Below, in pieces: positions 24,302 to 32,350 of a stretch of DNA of 41,638 nucleotides; position 1 is the stretch's first letter, and the number at the start of each line of letters is the position of its first letter. Both the position numbers and the translations under genes were made by a program. The notes beneath the pieces are model-generated. The model was not told where the DNA came from. It did no database searches and saw only the letters and a list, made by a program, of their open reading frames with translations. Source of the DNA: Deltaproteobacteria bacterium (GTDB taxonomy: Bacteria; Desulfobacterota; Syntrophia; Syntrophales; Smithellaceae); assembly GCA_009668925.1 (NCBI GenBank), contig SBEK01000008.1:1-41638 (forward strand), in the 5' to 3' direction.

Positions 24302-25255
24302 GTGAAAGACGCGGCAAAATTGAACAGACGGGAAGTGATTCAGAAAGGCTTGTCGCTCGGCCTCATTGCAGGCGGCGCGGTCATCCTCGGCAGGCCCGGG
24401 TTTCTGATCGCCAGGGAAAAGCCCTCGGGCATTCCTGATCTGGTTGCCGTCAAGAACGGCGAGCCGGATGCGATGTTCAAAAAAGCCATCGAACTCGCGG
24501 GCGGCATGGGCCAGTTTGTCAAAAAAGGACAGACGGTGGTGGTCAAGCCGAATATCGGCTTTCCGCGCGTTCCGGAAGTCGGCGCGACCACCAACCCGCT
24601 GCTGGTTAAAACCATCATCGAATCGTGCTACGCGGCCGGCGCCAAGCGCGTTTATGTTTTCGACAATGTCGTATCACCCACCTCCGGCAACGCCCGCAAC
24701 TGCTATAAGCTGAGCGGCATCGAAGACGCGGCTAAATCGGCCCGCGGCATCCTGGTGCCCGCGGATGATTTCAGCTACCGCGAGGTCAAAATCTCGGGTG
24801 GGAAAAAGCTCCACACGGCCGACGTGCACAGCCTCATTCTGGATAGCGACGTCTTCATCAATGTACCGGTCCTCAAGCACCACAGCTCGGCACACCTGTC
24901 CATGGCCATGAAGAATCTCATGGGCGTCGTCAAAAACCGCCTCGAGTATCACTTAAGCGGCCTCGATCAGTGCATCGCGGATTTTTGCCTGTACCGCAAA
25001 CCCGATCTTAATGTGGTCGATGCCTACCGGGTCTTGATGAGTCAGGGCCCGGCGGGGCCGGTTAACCCGGCCGCAGCCAACGTGCAGATGAAAAGGACGC
25101 TGCTTTTGTCCAGAGACATTGTCGCCGTGGACGCGGCGGCCGCCAAAATTTTCGGCAAAGAGCCGGACGATATCGGCTACATCAGAATCGCCCACGCGCA
25201 AAAGACCGGCAACATGAATTTAAAAGAGCTGAAAATTGTCACGTATGCGATGTAG
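24302..25255 (+). CDS. Tat-exported DUF362 protein
   Basis: 317 aa. The N-terminus (NRREVIQKG, then the hydrophobic LSLGLIAGGAVILG) is a twin-arginine-like signal, implying export of a folded protein. The rest is DUF362 (VVVKPNIGFPRVPEVGATTNP, VFINVPVLKHHSSAHLSMAMKNLMG). Unlike the divergent neighbour it has no ferredoxin domain of its own. It starts at GTG with GGAGG upstream. The multi-cluster membrane protein follows after 12 nt and could be its electron partner at the membrane. The reaction is unknown. Confidence 0.85.
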   Translation: MKDAAKLNRREVIQKGLSLGLIAGGAVILGRPGFLIAREKPSGIPDLVAVKNGEPDAMFKKAIELAGGMGQFVKKGQTVVVKPNIGFPRVPEVGATTNPLLVKTIIESCYAAGAKRVYVFDNVVSPTSGNARNCYKLSGIEDAAKSARGILVPADDFSYREVKISGGKKLHTADVHSLILDSDVFINVPVLKHHSSAHLSMAMKNLMGVVKNRLEYHLSGLDQCIADFCLYRKPDLNVVDAYRVLMSQGPAGPVNPAAANVQMKRTLLLSRDIVAVDAAAAKIFGKEPDDIGYIRIAHAQKTGNMNLKELKIVTYAM

Positions 25256-25267
25256 AGGACCGGCTTC

Positions 25268-26803
25268 TTGTCTCTGATTCGACTTCGTAAAACCATCTCT
25301 GTTGTCATTCTTATTGCCTTCGTTCTGCTTTTTTTGGGTCCCCCCATCGTGAACACGTTTTTGTCTGGGCTTCTTCTCCCCCTCCAATTGCTGCCGGCGA
25401 TCCTGAGGATCATCGCCCAGCCGGAAGCTTTGTTCATTGCCGGAATATTATTCGTCGTCCTGATCACGCTAATCTTCGGCCGGGTATACTGTTCATTTCT
25501 CTGCCCGCTGGGTGCGCTTCAGGACTTGCTGATCGCACAATCCCGAACGTTTGGCGGTCGGCCCGGACATTCTTTTTCAAGGCCGCAAGACGGCCTGCGG
25601 TATTCGTTTCTGGGCTTGACGGTTCTGGCTCTCTCGGCCGGTTTCCTGTCCCTGGCCGGCCTTCTTGATCCTTACTCTCTTGCGGGAAGACTATTTGGAC
25701 ACTTTCTTCAGCCGCTCGTCGTGTGGACGTACAATCTGGCCATCCTGGCCTTAAAACCGTTTGATATTTACTTGTATCCCAAAGAGACGGCATTTATTCC
25801 CCTGTCCGTTGGGGCCGTAACGGCGGGCTTTTTCCTGTTGATCCTGTATCTGGCCGCAACCCGGGGCCGTATTTACTGCAATACGGTTTGTCCGGTGGGA
25901 ACGCTGCTGGGTCTGTTGTCGCGCGCCTCGCGGATGCAATTCATTTTGGATCAAAAGGCCTGCTCGGCTTGCGTGCAGTGTGAAAAGGTCTGCAAGGCCG
26001 GCTGCATCGACTCGCAGTCTGCAACGCTGGATATGAGCCGGTGCATCGGCTGCTTTAATTGCGTCCACGCCTGCTCCAAAGGCGCCATCCGCTATCAGTG
26101 GAAACCCCGGCCAATGAATCCCGCAAGTTCCTGGATGCCCGCCCGCCGGGGATTTATCATCGGCGGCATCGCAGCGGCTGCCGGACTTCTGGCCTACATG
26201 GCCGACATCCGTGTGTTTGCGAATGCCGCCTCGGCCCAAGCCGATCCGCCCGTCACGCCGCCGGGAGCAATCAGTACAGCCCGTTTTACCGGGGCGTGCA
26301 CCGCCTGTTCTCTGTGCGTCAGTGTCTGCCCGACGCAGGTCCTGACGCCCACCTTCCTGGACTACGGCGTCTCGGGTCTCCTGCAGCCGAAAATGAATTA
26401 TGAAAAAAGTTTTTGCGACTATGAATGCAACCTGTGCGGCAACGTCTGCCCGACGGGCGCGATCAAGCCGCTCGGGCTCGATGATAAGAAGCTGACGCAG
26501 ATCGGCGAGGCCGAACTGCTCGAAGACATTTGCGTGGTTTATGTGGACCATCAGAATTGCGGCGCCTGCGGAGAAGTCTGCCCGACGCACGCCATCCGCT
26601 TCGTCGAGAAGCGAAACATCCTGTACCCGGAAATTGACAAGCAATACTGCATCGGCTGCGGCGCCTGCCAGCTCGCCTGCCCGACCTCGCCCCGGTCCAT
26701 CATCGTTCATGCCAAACCGGTTCATGAAAAAGCGGAGAAATACGTCGGGACGGAAACGCCGGTCGAAACCAGGAAGACACCCGACAAGGATTTTCCCTTT
26801 TAG
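25268..26803 (+). CDS. NapH/NapG-like polyferredoxin membrane protein (fusion)
   Basis: 511 aa. The N-terminal half is NapH-like: four or five transmembrane helices with the loops VYCSFLCPLG (C75, C79) and IYCNTVCPVG, then two ferredoxin motifs (CSACVQCEKVC, CIGCFNCVHAC). A twin-arginine-like motif RRGF (R293-R294) and a further hydrophobic helix follow. After it comes a NapG-like segment with four more cluster motifs (CTACSLCVSVCP, CNLCGNVCP, CGACGEVCP, CIGCGACQLACP). It probably carries electrons across or along the membrane, perhaps to the exported DUF362 protein encoded just upstream. The start is TTG with only a weak ribosome binding site. It converges with, and overlaps by 4 nt, the HDAC-like gene. 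Confidence 0.88.
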   Translation: MSLIRLRKTISVVILIAFVLLFLGPPIVNTFLSGLLLPLQLLPAILRIIAQPEALFIAGILFVVLITLIFGRVYCSFLCPLGALQDLLIAQSRTFGGRPGHSFSRPQDGLRYSFLGLTVLALSAGFLSLAGLLDPYSLAGRLFGHFLQPLVVWTYNLAILALKPFDIYLYPKETAFIPLSVGAVTAGFFLLILYLAATRGRIYCNTVCPVGTLLGLLSRASRMQFILDQKACSACVQCEKVCKAGCIDSQSATLDMSRCIGCFNCVHACSKGAIRYQWKPRPMNPASSWMPARRGFIIGGIAAAAGLLAYMADIRVFANAASAQADPPVTPPGAISTARFTGACTACSLCVSVCPTQVLTPTFLDYGVSGLLQPKMNYEKSFCDYECNLCGNVCPTGAIKPLGLDDKKLTQIGEAELLEDICVVYVDHQNCGACGEVCPTHAIRFVEKRNILYPEIDKQYCIGCGACQLACPTSPRSIIVHAKPVHEKAEKYVGTETPVETRKTPDKDFPF

Positions 26804-27543
26804 CCGCTCAGTCCCTCAATAAACGCCCGGACGTTGTTGCCCAGAACGGCGTGATTGTAACCGCCTTCGAGAATCCCAAATGAACCGCCCTTATTGCGGC
26901 GGGCCGCCTCGGCAACCCATTGGCCCATGGCGGTGTAATCTTCCGTCTTGAGCAGTCCCCCCCAATCCGCTTCATGATTGTCAAAGCCCGCCGATACGGC
27001 GATCATATCGGCGTCTGTTTTTTCGAGCGCATTGTGAACGGTTTTCAGATATTCGTTGCGGTCCTGGCCGCCGGGATTGAGAATCGTCACATACCCTTTC
27101 GGGCCGAGGATGTTGATATTGCCGTCGCCGACATGGAGGTCGAAATCCAGAATAAACGCTTTTTTGATCTTATCCTTCTTTTTAAGCTTCGTGAGGGCGA
27201 TGGCCATGTTGTTGAAATAGCAAAATCCCCAGGCGGTATCGGCGGAGGCATGATGACCGGGCGGCCGGATGACGGCAAAGCAGGGTTCGGAAAGTCCGAT
27301 TTCGGCGGCCAGCGCGGCGCCGCCGGCGGCAAGTGCGGCAATATCATAGACCCCTTCGCGCCTGACTTCCGCGATGTGCCGCGGCGTATGCACGGCCGCG
27401 ATGTCCTCCTCGGAAGCAGGCCTTGGCTCGATGTAATCCACCTTGCCCGAAAGCGCGAAGGCGATGGATTCAATTCTTCCGGGATTGGATGCGGGATCAT
27501 ACGAATAAACCTGCTGATACTCTTCGGAATAAACAACCTTCAT
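26800..27543 (-). CDS. Histone-deacetylase-family (class II-like) deacylase
   Basis: 247-aa zinc amidohydrolase of the HDAC/acetoin-utilization/acetylpolyamine superfamily. Active-site elements are RPPGHHA (H97, H98), the zinc ligands DFDLHVGDG (D135, H137) and SAGFD (D188), and the transition-state Tyr in EGGYN (Y229). It is shorter than typical members (about 300-370 aa). The ATG at 27543 has AGGAGG; an upstream in-frame start lacks one. It may deacylate lysines or acetylpolyamines; the target is unknown. A Sir2 deacylase lies 1.5 kb upstream in the same strand cluster. Confidence 0.92.
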   Translation of the reverse strand: MKVVYSEEYQQVYSYDPASNPGRIESIAFALSGKVDYIEPRPASEEDIAAVHTPRHIAEVRREGVYDIAALAAGGAALAAEIGLSEPCFAVIRPPGHHASADTAWGFCYFNNMAIALTKLKKKDKIKKAFILDFDLHVGDGNINILGPKGYVTILNPGGQDRNEYLKTVHNALEKTDADMIAVSAGFDNHEADWGGLLKTEDYTAMGQWVAEAARRNKGGSFGILEGGYNHAVLGNNVRAFIEGLSG

Positions 27544-27661
27544 AGCGACCTCCTGATTGAAAACGCTATCAACCGCCTCGCAGCAAGCTGCGGAGGCATG
27601 AAGTGAACCTGTTGTTTCTAAGCTCACTGCGGAGAACTGTCACTCGTCCCGCAAAGCGGGA

Positions 27662-28099
27662 TTAAATCAGAAACCCCGTCGAATGCAGAATCTTCCGCGT
27701 GTTTTCCGATACCGGCAGATCGAAAAATTCCTCAGGCCCGAACCACCCGGCCTCTTCGGCATCATCCGCGCCTTTCGGTTCGCCTTTGACGTAGAGTCCG
27801 GCAAAATCAACGACGACAAATTGAAATTTAATCTTGCCGTCGGGGTCGCGCTCGATCAGATCAAAAACATAGATGCATTCGCCCACCGCGATCGTGACGC
27901 CGGTTTCTTCCAGAATTTCCCGGGCTGCGCCTTCGCGCATCGTCTCGCCGAGCTTCAGCGTTCCGCCCGGGATGGCCCAGAGCCCTTTATTCGGTTCCCC
28001 CGCCCGCTTTACCAGCAGGACTTTGTCGTCACGGATGACGACGGCGCCCACGCCCACACGCGGCCTCTCGGGATAAGCGTTGGTGTTTTCCGGGGGCAT
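27662..28099 (-). CDS. Nudix hydrolase
   Basis: 145 aa. A full Nudix box spans residues 45-68 (GGTLKLGETMREGAAREILEETGV), with the catalytic R60-E61 and E64-E65. It hydrolyses a nucleoside diphosphate linked to another moiety. The N-terminal VGVGAVVIRDDKVLLVKRA and the GLWAIPGG segment resemble ADP-ribose pyrophosphatase/MutT-type members. Its ATG directly abuts the stop of the upstream NRDE gene, so the two are co-translated. An ADP-ribose substrate would fit the nearby Sir2 enzyme, whose NAD-derived product is O-acyl-ADP-ribose, but that link is inference. Confidence 0.92.
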   Translation of the reverse strand: MPPENTNAYPERPRVGVGAVVIRDDKVLLVKRAGEPNKGLWAIPGGTLKLGETMREGAAREILEETGVTIAVGECIYVFDLIERDPDGKIKFQFVVVDFAGLYVKGEPKGADDAEEAGWFGPEEFFDLPVSENTRKILHSTGFLI

Positions 28100-28870
28100 T
28101 TACCGGGACTCCTCCAGAAAAGAAAACCGGCTCACCATCCAGGGTTCCTTTTCTCCGTCATAGACTTTTTCCACAAACTTTATTCTTTTATTCCTGCCGA
28201 TCAGCAGAATCGTCGATGAACGCGTTCCATAGACGGGGCTTGCGATAAACATCGGCGACAGCATCCTTTCCCATTCCAGATTCACGCCGGTTTCCGGCAA
28301 TTGGCTATCCGGCGGGACCCGGCGATCGGCAAGCGCGGCAAACAGCGCCTCTTCCAGTTCGGCGCCCTTCTTGTCCAAAGCAGCCATGAGGAGCTTTTTG
28401 CCCCGGCGGACTTTCGGCCAGGGGGTGTCAAGCAGCCGATTGCTCAATCCATAAATCCCCGGCGTAAGTTTTTGCAGCGACCCGCGGTTGGAGTAGACAA
28501 AAATATCCCTCGTGTCACCGAGCAGCAGGTTGAACCCGTTGTACTCGGGAGCCCGTGCGGAAATCCGCTGTAGATACTTCTCAGCCGGGGATGAACCGGT
28601 CAGATACCGGCTCACCAGTCCGCCTCGGGACGGAGCATCCTCTTTCCAGGAGGCCGGATCACGGTAATTAGTGATGGCCGCGAATTTGCCGCCCTTCGTC
28701 ACGCCCAGCCATGTGCCCTTCTCTTTCAGATCTATCCCCGCCAGCACCTGCGGATGTTTGGCCCAAAAATCAGCCGGAGCGGACGGTCGTTCATAAAACT
28801 CGTCACGGTTGGCCGCCAGAATCAGTCGATAGTTCGGATGAACATTGTATGCAAAAATGATTAAGCACAT
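28100..28870 (-). CDS. NRDE (TANGO2-like) family protein
   Basis: 256 aa. It opens with MCLIIFAYNVHPNYRLILAA followed by NRDEFYERP, the defining NRDE motif. Further conserved parts are GIDLKEKGTWLGVTKGGKFAAITNYRDP, SRGGLVSRYL, GFNLLLGD and GLSNRLLDTPWPKV. Members occur from bacteria to man (TANGO2); a haem- or acyl-CoA/lipid-related role has been proposed, without a settled biochemical function. It is cytoplasmic and abuts the Nudix gene. The repeat copy at 28887-28980 lies directly before its start codon. Confidence 0.9.
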   Translation of the reverse strand: MCLIIFAYNVHPNYRLILAANRDEFYERPSAPADFWAKHPQVLAGIDLKEKGTWLGVTKGGKFAAITNYRDPASWKEDAPSRGGLVSRYLTGSSPAEKYLQRISARAPEYNGFNLLLGDTRDIFVYSNRGSLQKLTPGIYGLSNRLLDTPWPKVRRGKKLLMAALDKKGAELEEALFAALADRRVPPDSQLPETGVNLEWERMLSPMFIASPVYGTRSSTILLIGRNKRIKFVEKVYDGEKEPWMVSRFSFLEESR

Positions 28871-28886
28871 GAAAAGATAGCCTCAT

Positions 28887-28980
28887 GGGCTGTAGGCTTT
28901 TAGACTGTTAGGATTAATGGATGGGCGCGGAGCGCCCTTCAAAATAAACCTAACAGCCTACAGTCTAAATAGCTACAGCC
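28887..28980. repeat. Nested inverted repeat, CTGTAGGCTGTTAG family, copy 2
   Basis: Left arm 28887-28912 (GGGCTGTAGGC, then TTTTAGACTGTTAGG) and right arm 28949-28980 (CCTAACAGCCTACAGTC, then TAAATAGCTACAGCC) are imperfect complements. They enclose a hairpin GGGCGC-GGA-GCGCCC (28923-28937) unrelated to that in copy 1. The right arm encodes the last residues and stop codon of the Sir2 gene. Confidence 0.8.
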
Positions 28981-29735
28981 TTCTTCAGTCTTTCTAAAAT
29001 TGTTGTCATCGTTTCGCCCGCGGAGGCGTCGATGCGCACATCGGCAAGATGATCCTGCTCCGTCGGTCCTTTATTGATGATCACCAGATCCGCGCCCGCC
29101 TGTTTCGCCTGGACCGGAACATAAGCAGCGGGATACACAACCAGCGAGGAGCCGATCACCAGCATCAGATCGCATTCCCCTGCTTCCCGCATGGCCCGCG
29201 CCAGGGTTTGCTGCGGCAGCGCCTCGCCGAAAAAAATGACATCGGGCTTGAGAATACCGCGGCAGTAATCGCAGGCCGGAACATTTTCGGAATCGGCGTA
29301 TTGTTCCCTGATGAGCGAAATGGGATAACGCTGGTGACAATTCAGGCAAACCAGCATTTGCATATTGCCGTGCAGCTCCCGGATGAGTTCGGGGTTGCTT
29401 CCCGCTCTCTGGTGGAGATTATCCACGTTCTGAGTAACGAGCGCGGCGAGTTTGCCCATCTTTTCCAGCTCCACAATAGCGTAATGTGCGGCATTGGGCT
29501 GCGCCTCGTCCATGAATCCGCCTTCGCGCAGCCGCTCCCACATTTTCTTTCGCTGCGCGTGGGATCCCAGAAACTTGTCGATCGTAAAATCATCGGGATC
29601 ATATTTTGTCCAGAGGCCGTTCGGGCCCCGAAAATCAGGAATGCCGGACTCCGTACTGATGCCGGCGCCCGTAAAGACGACAACCTTCCCGGCCTGTGCA
29701 ATCATGCCGGCAACCTGATCTGTTTCTTTCTCCAT
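28965..29735 (-). CDS. Sir2-family NAD-dependent protein deacylase
   Basis: 256-aa sirtuin that removes acyl groups from lysines using NAD. Motifs are GAGISTESGIPDFRG (23-37), TQNVDNLH (101-108), catalytic His122 (ELHGN), the structural zinc site C130/C133/C155/C158, and IGSSLVVYPAA with the late IINKGPT. I chose the ATG at 29735 with AGGA upstream; a TTG seven codons earlier is less likely. The last codons and stop lie inside the inverted repeat at 28949-28980, which may have replaced the original C-terminus. Same-strand neighbours are NRDE, Nudix and the HDAC-like deacylase. Confidence 0.94.
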   Translation of the reverse strand: MEKETDQVAGMIAQAGKVVVFTGAGISTESGIPDFRGPNGLWTKYDPDDFTIDKFLGSHAQRKKMWERLREGGFMDEAQPNAAHYAIVELEKMGKLAALVTQNVDNLHQRAGSNPELIRELHGNMQMLVCLNCHQRYPISLIREQYADSENVPACDYCRGILKPDVIFFGEALPQQTLARAMREAGECDLMLVIGSSLVVYPAAYVPVQAKQAGADLVIINKGPTEQDHLADVRIDASAGETMTTILERLKKAVAI

Positions 29736-29920
29736 AGGTCCGTTCCTGCTCCTCAAGGTTTGTGAACGTATTGCAAATTTTCATACACCATGTCCCTCAA
29801 AAATCAAAAAGAAAAAACCGTTGACTCCGGACGCCCGCCGTCGACGGAAAGTTCCGCTCCGGTTCATTCTCGCTCCGGCGAAAATCAGCATTTTTATTGA
29901 GGGAAAAATTCGAGACGGCG

Positions 29921-30694
29921 TCAAAACAACTTCTTGGCGGCGGCGGTGATGGCTTCCTTCAATTTCTCACCGTCGTTCGGAGATACCAGAGCCCGGATTT
30001 GCCGGATAACCCGCTCGTACGTTTGCAGGATCTCGTCCGCATCGGGATTTCCGGCAATGATGTCGGCGTAGAGTTCCGGGTTTTCGGTGAAGATCTTTTC
30101 AACAATAGCCATTTTGGTTCTAAAAATAGGCGTGGAAAAAAGATTGAGCTCAGCAAGCGGGATTCCCCTTTCGGCAATCGCCAGGCCCAGGGCGATGGTG
30201 TTCGCGTGATTGAGAACCTGAACAACGGACATCATCCGGTCGTGCTCCCGGGGCGTCCGCTCGAGAAGCCGGTAGCCGGCTTTCTCAAAGATCGCCTTAA
30301 TCCACACATACCAGGCATCTCCGCGCCCCCGGCATAAGACGATATTGTGGCCGGCGGATTCGGTAACGGATGGTCCGAACAACGGGTGGCAGCCGACGAC
30401 GCTGGCTTGGGAATGCGCGAGCATCAGCGCCACGGGCTCTTCTTTGAGCGATGTCAAATCCATGAATAACTGGTTTTCGTTCAAGAGCGGGGCAACGTCT
30501 TTAATCACGGAGGCGGTTGCGGCAATCGGCACGGATACCACGACCACATCGCAGATTTTCGCCGCCTGCTTTGCCGTCAGGGCTGTCTTCCTCCCGGTGA
30601 CATGAACCGCACAGCCTGCATCGGCGAGGAGCCCGGCCAGCCAGCGGCCCATGCCATTTGTTCCACCGATAATTCCCGCCGTAATCCGTTTCAT
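29921..30694 (-). CDS. tyrA: Prephenate dehydrogenase (TyrA)
   Basis: 257 aa. Oxidatively decarboxylates prephenate (or arogenate) for tyrosine. The NAD(P)-binding start is GIIGGTNGMGRW, followed by VVVVSVPIAAT, DLTSLKEEP, the substrate-site GCHPLFGPS and the helical dimerisation domain (about 150-257, EHDRMMSVVQVLNHA). It has no ACT regulatory domain, so enzyme-level feedback is probably weak. Last gene of the aro operon; its ATG shares one base with the aroC stop (TGATG). Arogenate versus prephenate preference is not resolvable. Confidence 0.92.
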   Translation of the reverse strand: MKRITAGIIGGTNGMGRWLAGLLADAGCAVHVTGRKTALTAKQAAKICDVVVVSVPIAATASVIKDVAPLLNENQLFMDLTSLKEEPVALMLAHSQASVVGCHPLFGPSVTESAGHNIVLCRGRGDAWYVWIKAIFEKAGYRLLERTPREHDRMMSVVQVLNHANTIALGLAIAERGIPLAELNLFSTPIFRTKMAIVEKIFTENPELYADIIAGNPDADEILQTYERVIRQIRALVSPNDGEKLKEAITAAAKKLF

Positions 30695-31767
30695 CAGCTC
30701 GAAGCCCTCTGGCGCAGCGCGTGGTCCGCCAGCACAAGACAGACCATGGCTTCACACACCGGTACAATTCTCGGAATAACACAGATATCATGCCGTCCCT
30801 GTATTTCGATGGAAAGCTCCCGGCCGTCCTTGTCCACGGTCTGCTGCGGCAGGGCGATCGATGGAATCGGTTTGCAGGTGACCCGCAAGACGATATCCTG
30901 GCCCGTTGTGATGCCGGCCAGAGAGCCGCCCGCGGAATTTTTGGCAAATCCCGCAGCACGCATCGGATCATTAACTTCGGAACCTCTTTTCCCGGCCACG
31001 GCGCAGCCGTCGCCGATCTCCACGGCCTTCACCGTGCCGATGCTCATGAGGGCTTTCGCCAGATCCGCATCCATCTTATCAAACACCGGTTCACCCAGGC
31101 CCGGCGGACACCCGTGCACGATAATTTCCACAACGCCGCCCAGCGTGTCGCCTTCTTTCCGGACGGCCGCAAGCCTGGCTTCCATCGCCGCCGCAGCCTT
31201 GTGGTCGGGGCAAAACAGGACATTGTGATGGACACGGGTTTTCAAATCCTGAAAAGACGCCGCCGCGGCCCGGTCGATTTCGATCCCGCCGATGTTTCTT
31301 GTGTACGCGACAACTTCCATCCCCCAAGCGGCAATGACCTTCCGGGCGACCGCTCCGGCGGCAACGCGGCCGACGGTTTCCCGGCCCGATGCACGCCCTC
31401 CACCGCGCCAGTCGCGGATGCCGTATTTCTTGAAGTAGGTAAAATCGCCGTGGCCCGGCCGGAAGATATCTTTGAAATCGCTGTAGCTCGCAGGTCGGGC
31501 GTCGGCGTTGCGGACGATGAGCGAAATCGGTGTGCCGGTCGTTTTGCCTTCAAAAACGCCGGACAGGATTTCTACCTGATCCTTTTCACTGCGCGGCGTT
31601 GAAGCGGCCGCTCCGGAAGGCTTGCGGCGGTCCAGCTCCCGCTGAATATCGGCCTCGGTCAATTCCAGACCCGCCGGGCAGCCATCGACTACAGCGCCCA
31701 GGGCCGGCCCATGCGACTCCCCCCAGGTCGTGACGCAGAATATTGATCCAAATGTATTACCGGCCAT
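30694..31767 (-). CDS. aroC: Chorismate synthase
   Basis: 357 aa. FMN-dependent conversion of EPSP to chorismate. Signatures are TTWGESHGPALGAVVDGCPAG at the N-terminus (split by the start of the core fold), RPGHGDFTYFKKYGIRDWRG followed by GGRASGRET, and a late PSIALPQQTVDKDGRE segment. The ATG at 31767 has GGGAG 5 nt upstream; a GTG five codons earlier is less likely. It overlaps the aroK end by 11 nt and tyrA by 1 nt. Confidence 0.97.
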   Translation of the reverse strand: MAGNTFGSIFCVTTWGESHGPALGAVVDGCPAGLELTEADIQRELDRRKPSGAAASTPRSEKDQVEILSGVFEGKTTGTPISLIVRNADARPASYSDFKDIFRPGHGDFTYFKKYGIRDWRGGGRASGRETVGRVAAGAVARKVIAAWGMEVVAYTRNIGGIEIDRAAAASFQDLKTRVHHNVLFCPDHKAAAAMEARLAAVRKEGDTLGGVVEIIVHGCPPGLGEPVFDKMDADLAKALMSIGTVKAVEIGDGCAVAGKRGSEVNDPMRAAGFAKNSAGGSLAGITTGQDIVLRVTCKPIPSIALPQQTVDKDGRELSIEIQGRHDICVIPRIVPVCEAMVCLVLADHALRQRASS

Positions 31768-32350
31768 TCTTGCTCCCACCACTTTGCTTACGTCTCAGTT
31801 GCTTTCTTCTTTGGTCGATATCAGCGACAAGGCCCGCGTTAAGCAGCAGCTGATAAATCTCGTCTTTTACTTGTACAATACCTTTGCCGTTTGTGTCCAC
31901 CGTGAAATCCGCCGCTGCTTCATAGACAGGGATGCGCAAAGCCAGCATGGCCCTCGTTTCGTCTTCAAGAGATCCGGCCGTAAATTGCGGCCGGACACCC
32001 GATCCCTGCGCATCGCGTTGCAGACGTTCGACAATCCGGTCCGACGGCGCCTTCAAATAAATCGCCGAACCCATTTCTTTGAGCATGATTCGGTTGGCCT
32101 CCGACAAGACGGCGCCGCCTCCGGTGGCCACGACGCCAAGACCCGCGCCGTGAAGCGAAGCAATCGCTTCCGTTTCTTTTTTTCGGAAGGCATCCCACCC
32201 CTCGCGGGCCACCAGGTCTTTAATGGGCATACCGGTTGCCGCTTCGACCATTTGATCCGTATCCGCAAAGGGGATCTTCAGTTTTCGCGACAAGAGGCGG
32301 CCGACGGCTGTTTTCCCCGCGGCCCGATAGCCGATGAGAAAGACTTTCAT
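31757..32350 (-). CDS. aroK: Shikimate kinase
   Basis: 197 aa. Phosphorylates shikimate with ATP. Walker A is GYRAAGKT (7-14); the DTD motif follows at 30-32 (ADTDQM), with R56 and the GGG of VATGGGAVL (about 77-79) for shikimate binding. It is slightly longer than usual, with a basic C-terminal tail (QRRKQLRRKQ, last 20 residues) that overlaps the aroC start. Its ATG overlaps the aroA stop (ATGA). Confidence 0.95.
   Translation of the reverse strand: MKVFLIGYRAAGKTAVGRLLSRKLKIPFADTDQMVEAATGMPIKDLVAREGWDAFRKKETEAIASLHGAGLGVVATGGGAVLSEANRIMLKEMGSAIYLKAPSDRIVERLQRDAQGSGVRPQFTAGSLEDETRAMLALRIPVYEAAADFTVDTNGKGIVQVKDEIYQLLLNAGLVADIDQRRKQLRRKQSGGSKNGR

Noticed and set aside
27571..27660. Small imperfect hairpins (GCAGC-AA-GCTGC; CCCGC-AAA-GCGGG) between the HDAC-like and Nudix genes
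   Set aside because: The stems are short, have no T tract and no second copy in the window, so I do not call a terminator or repeat.
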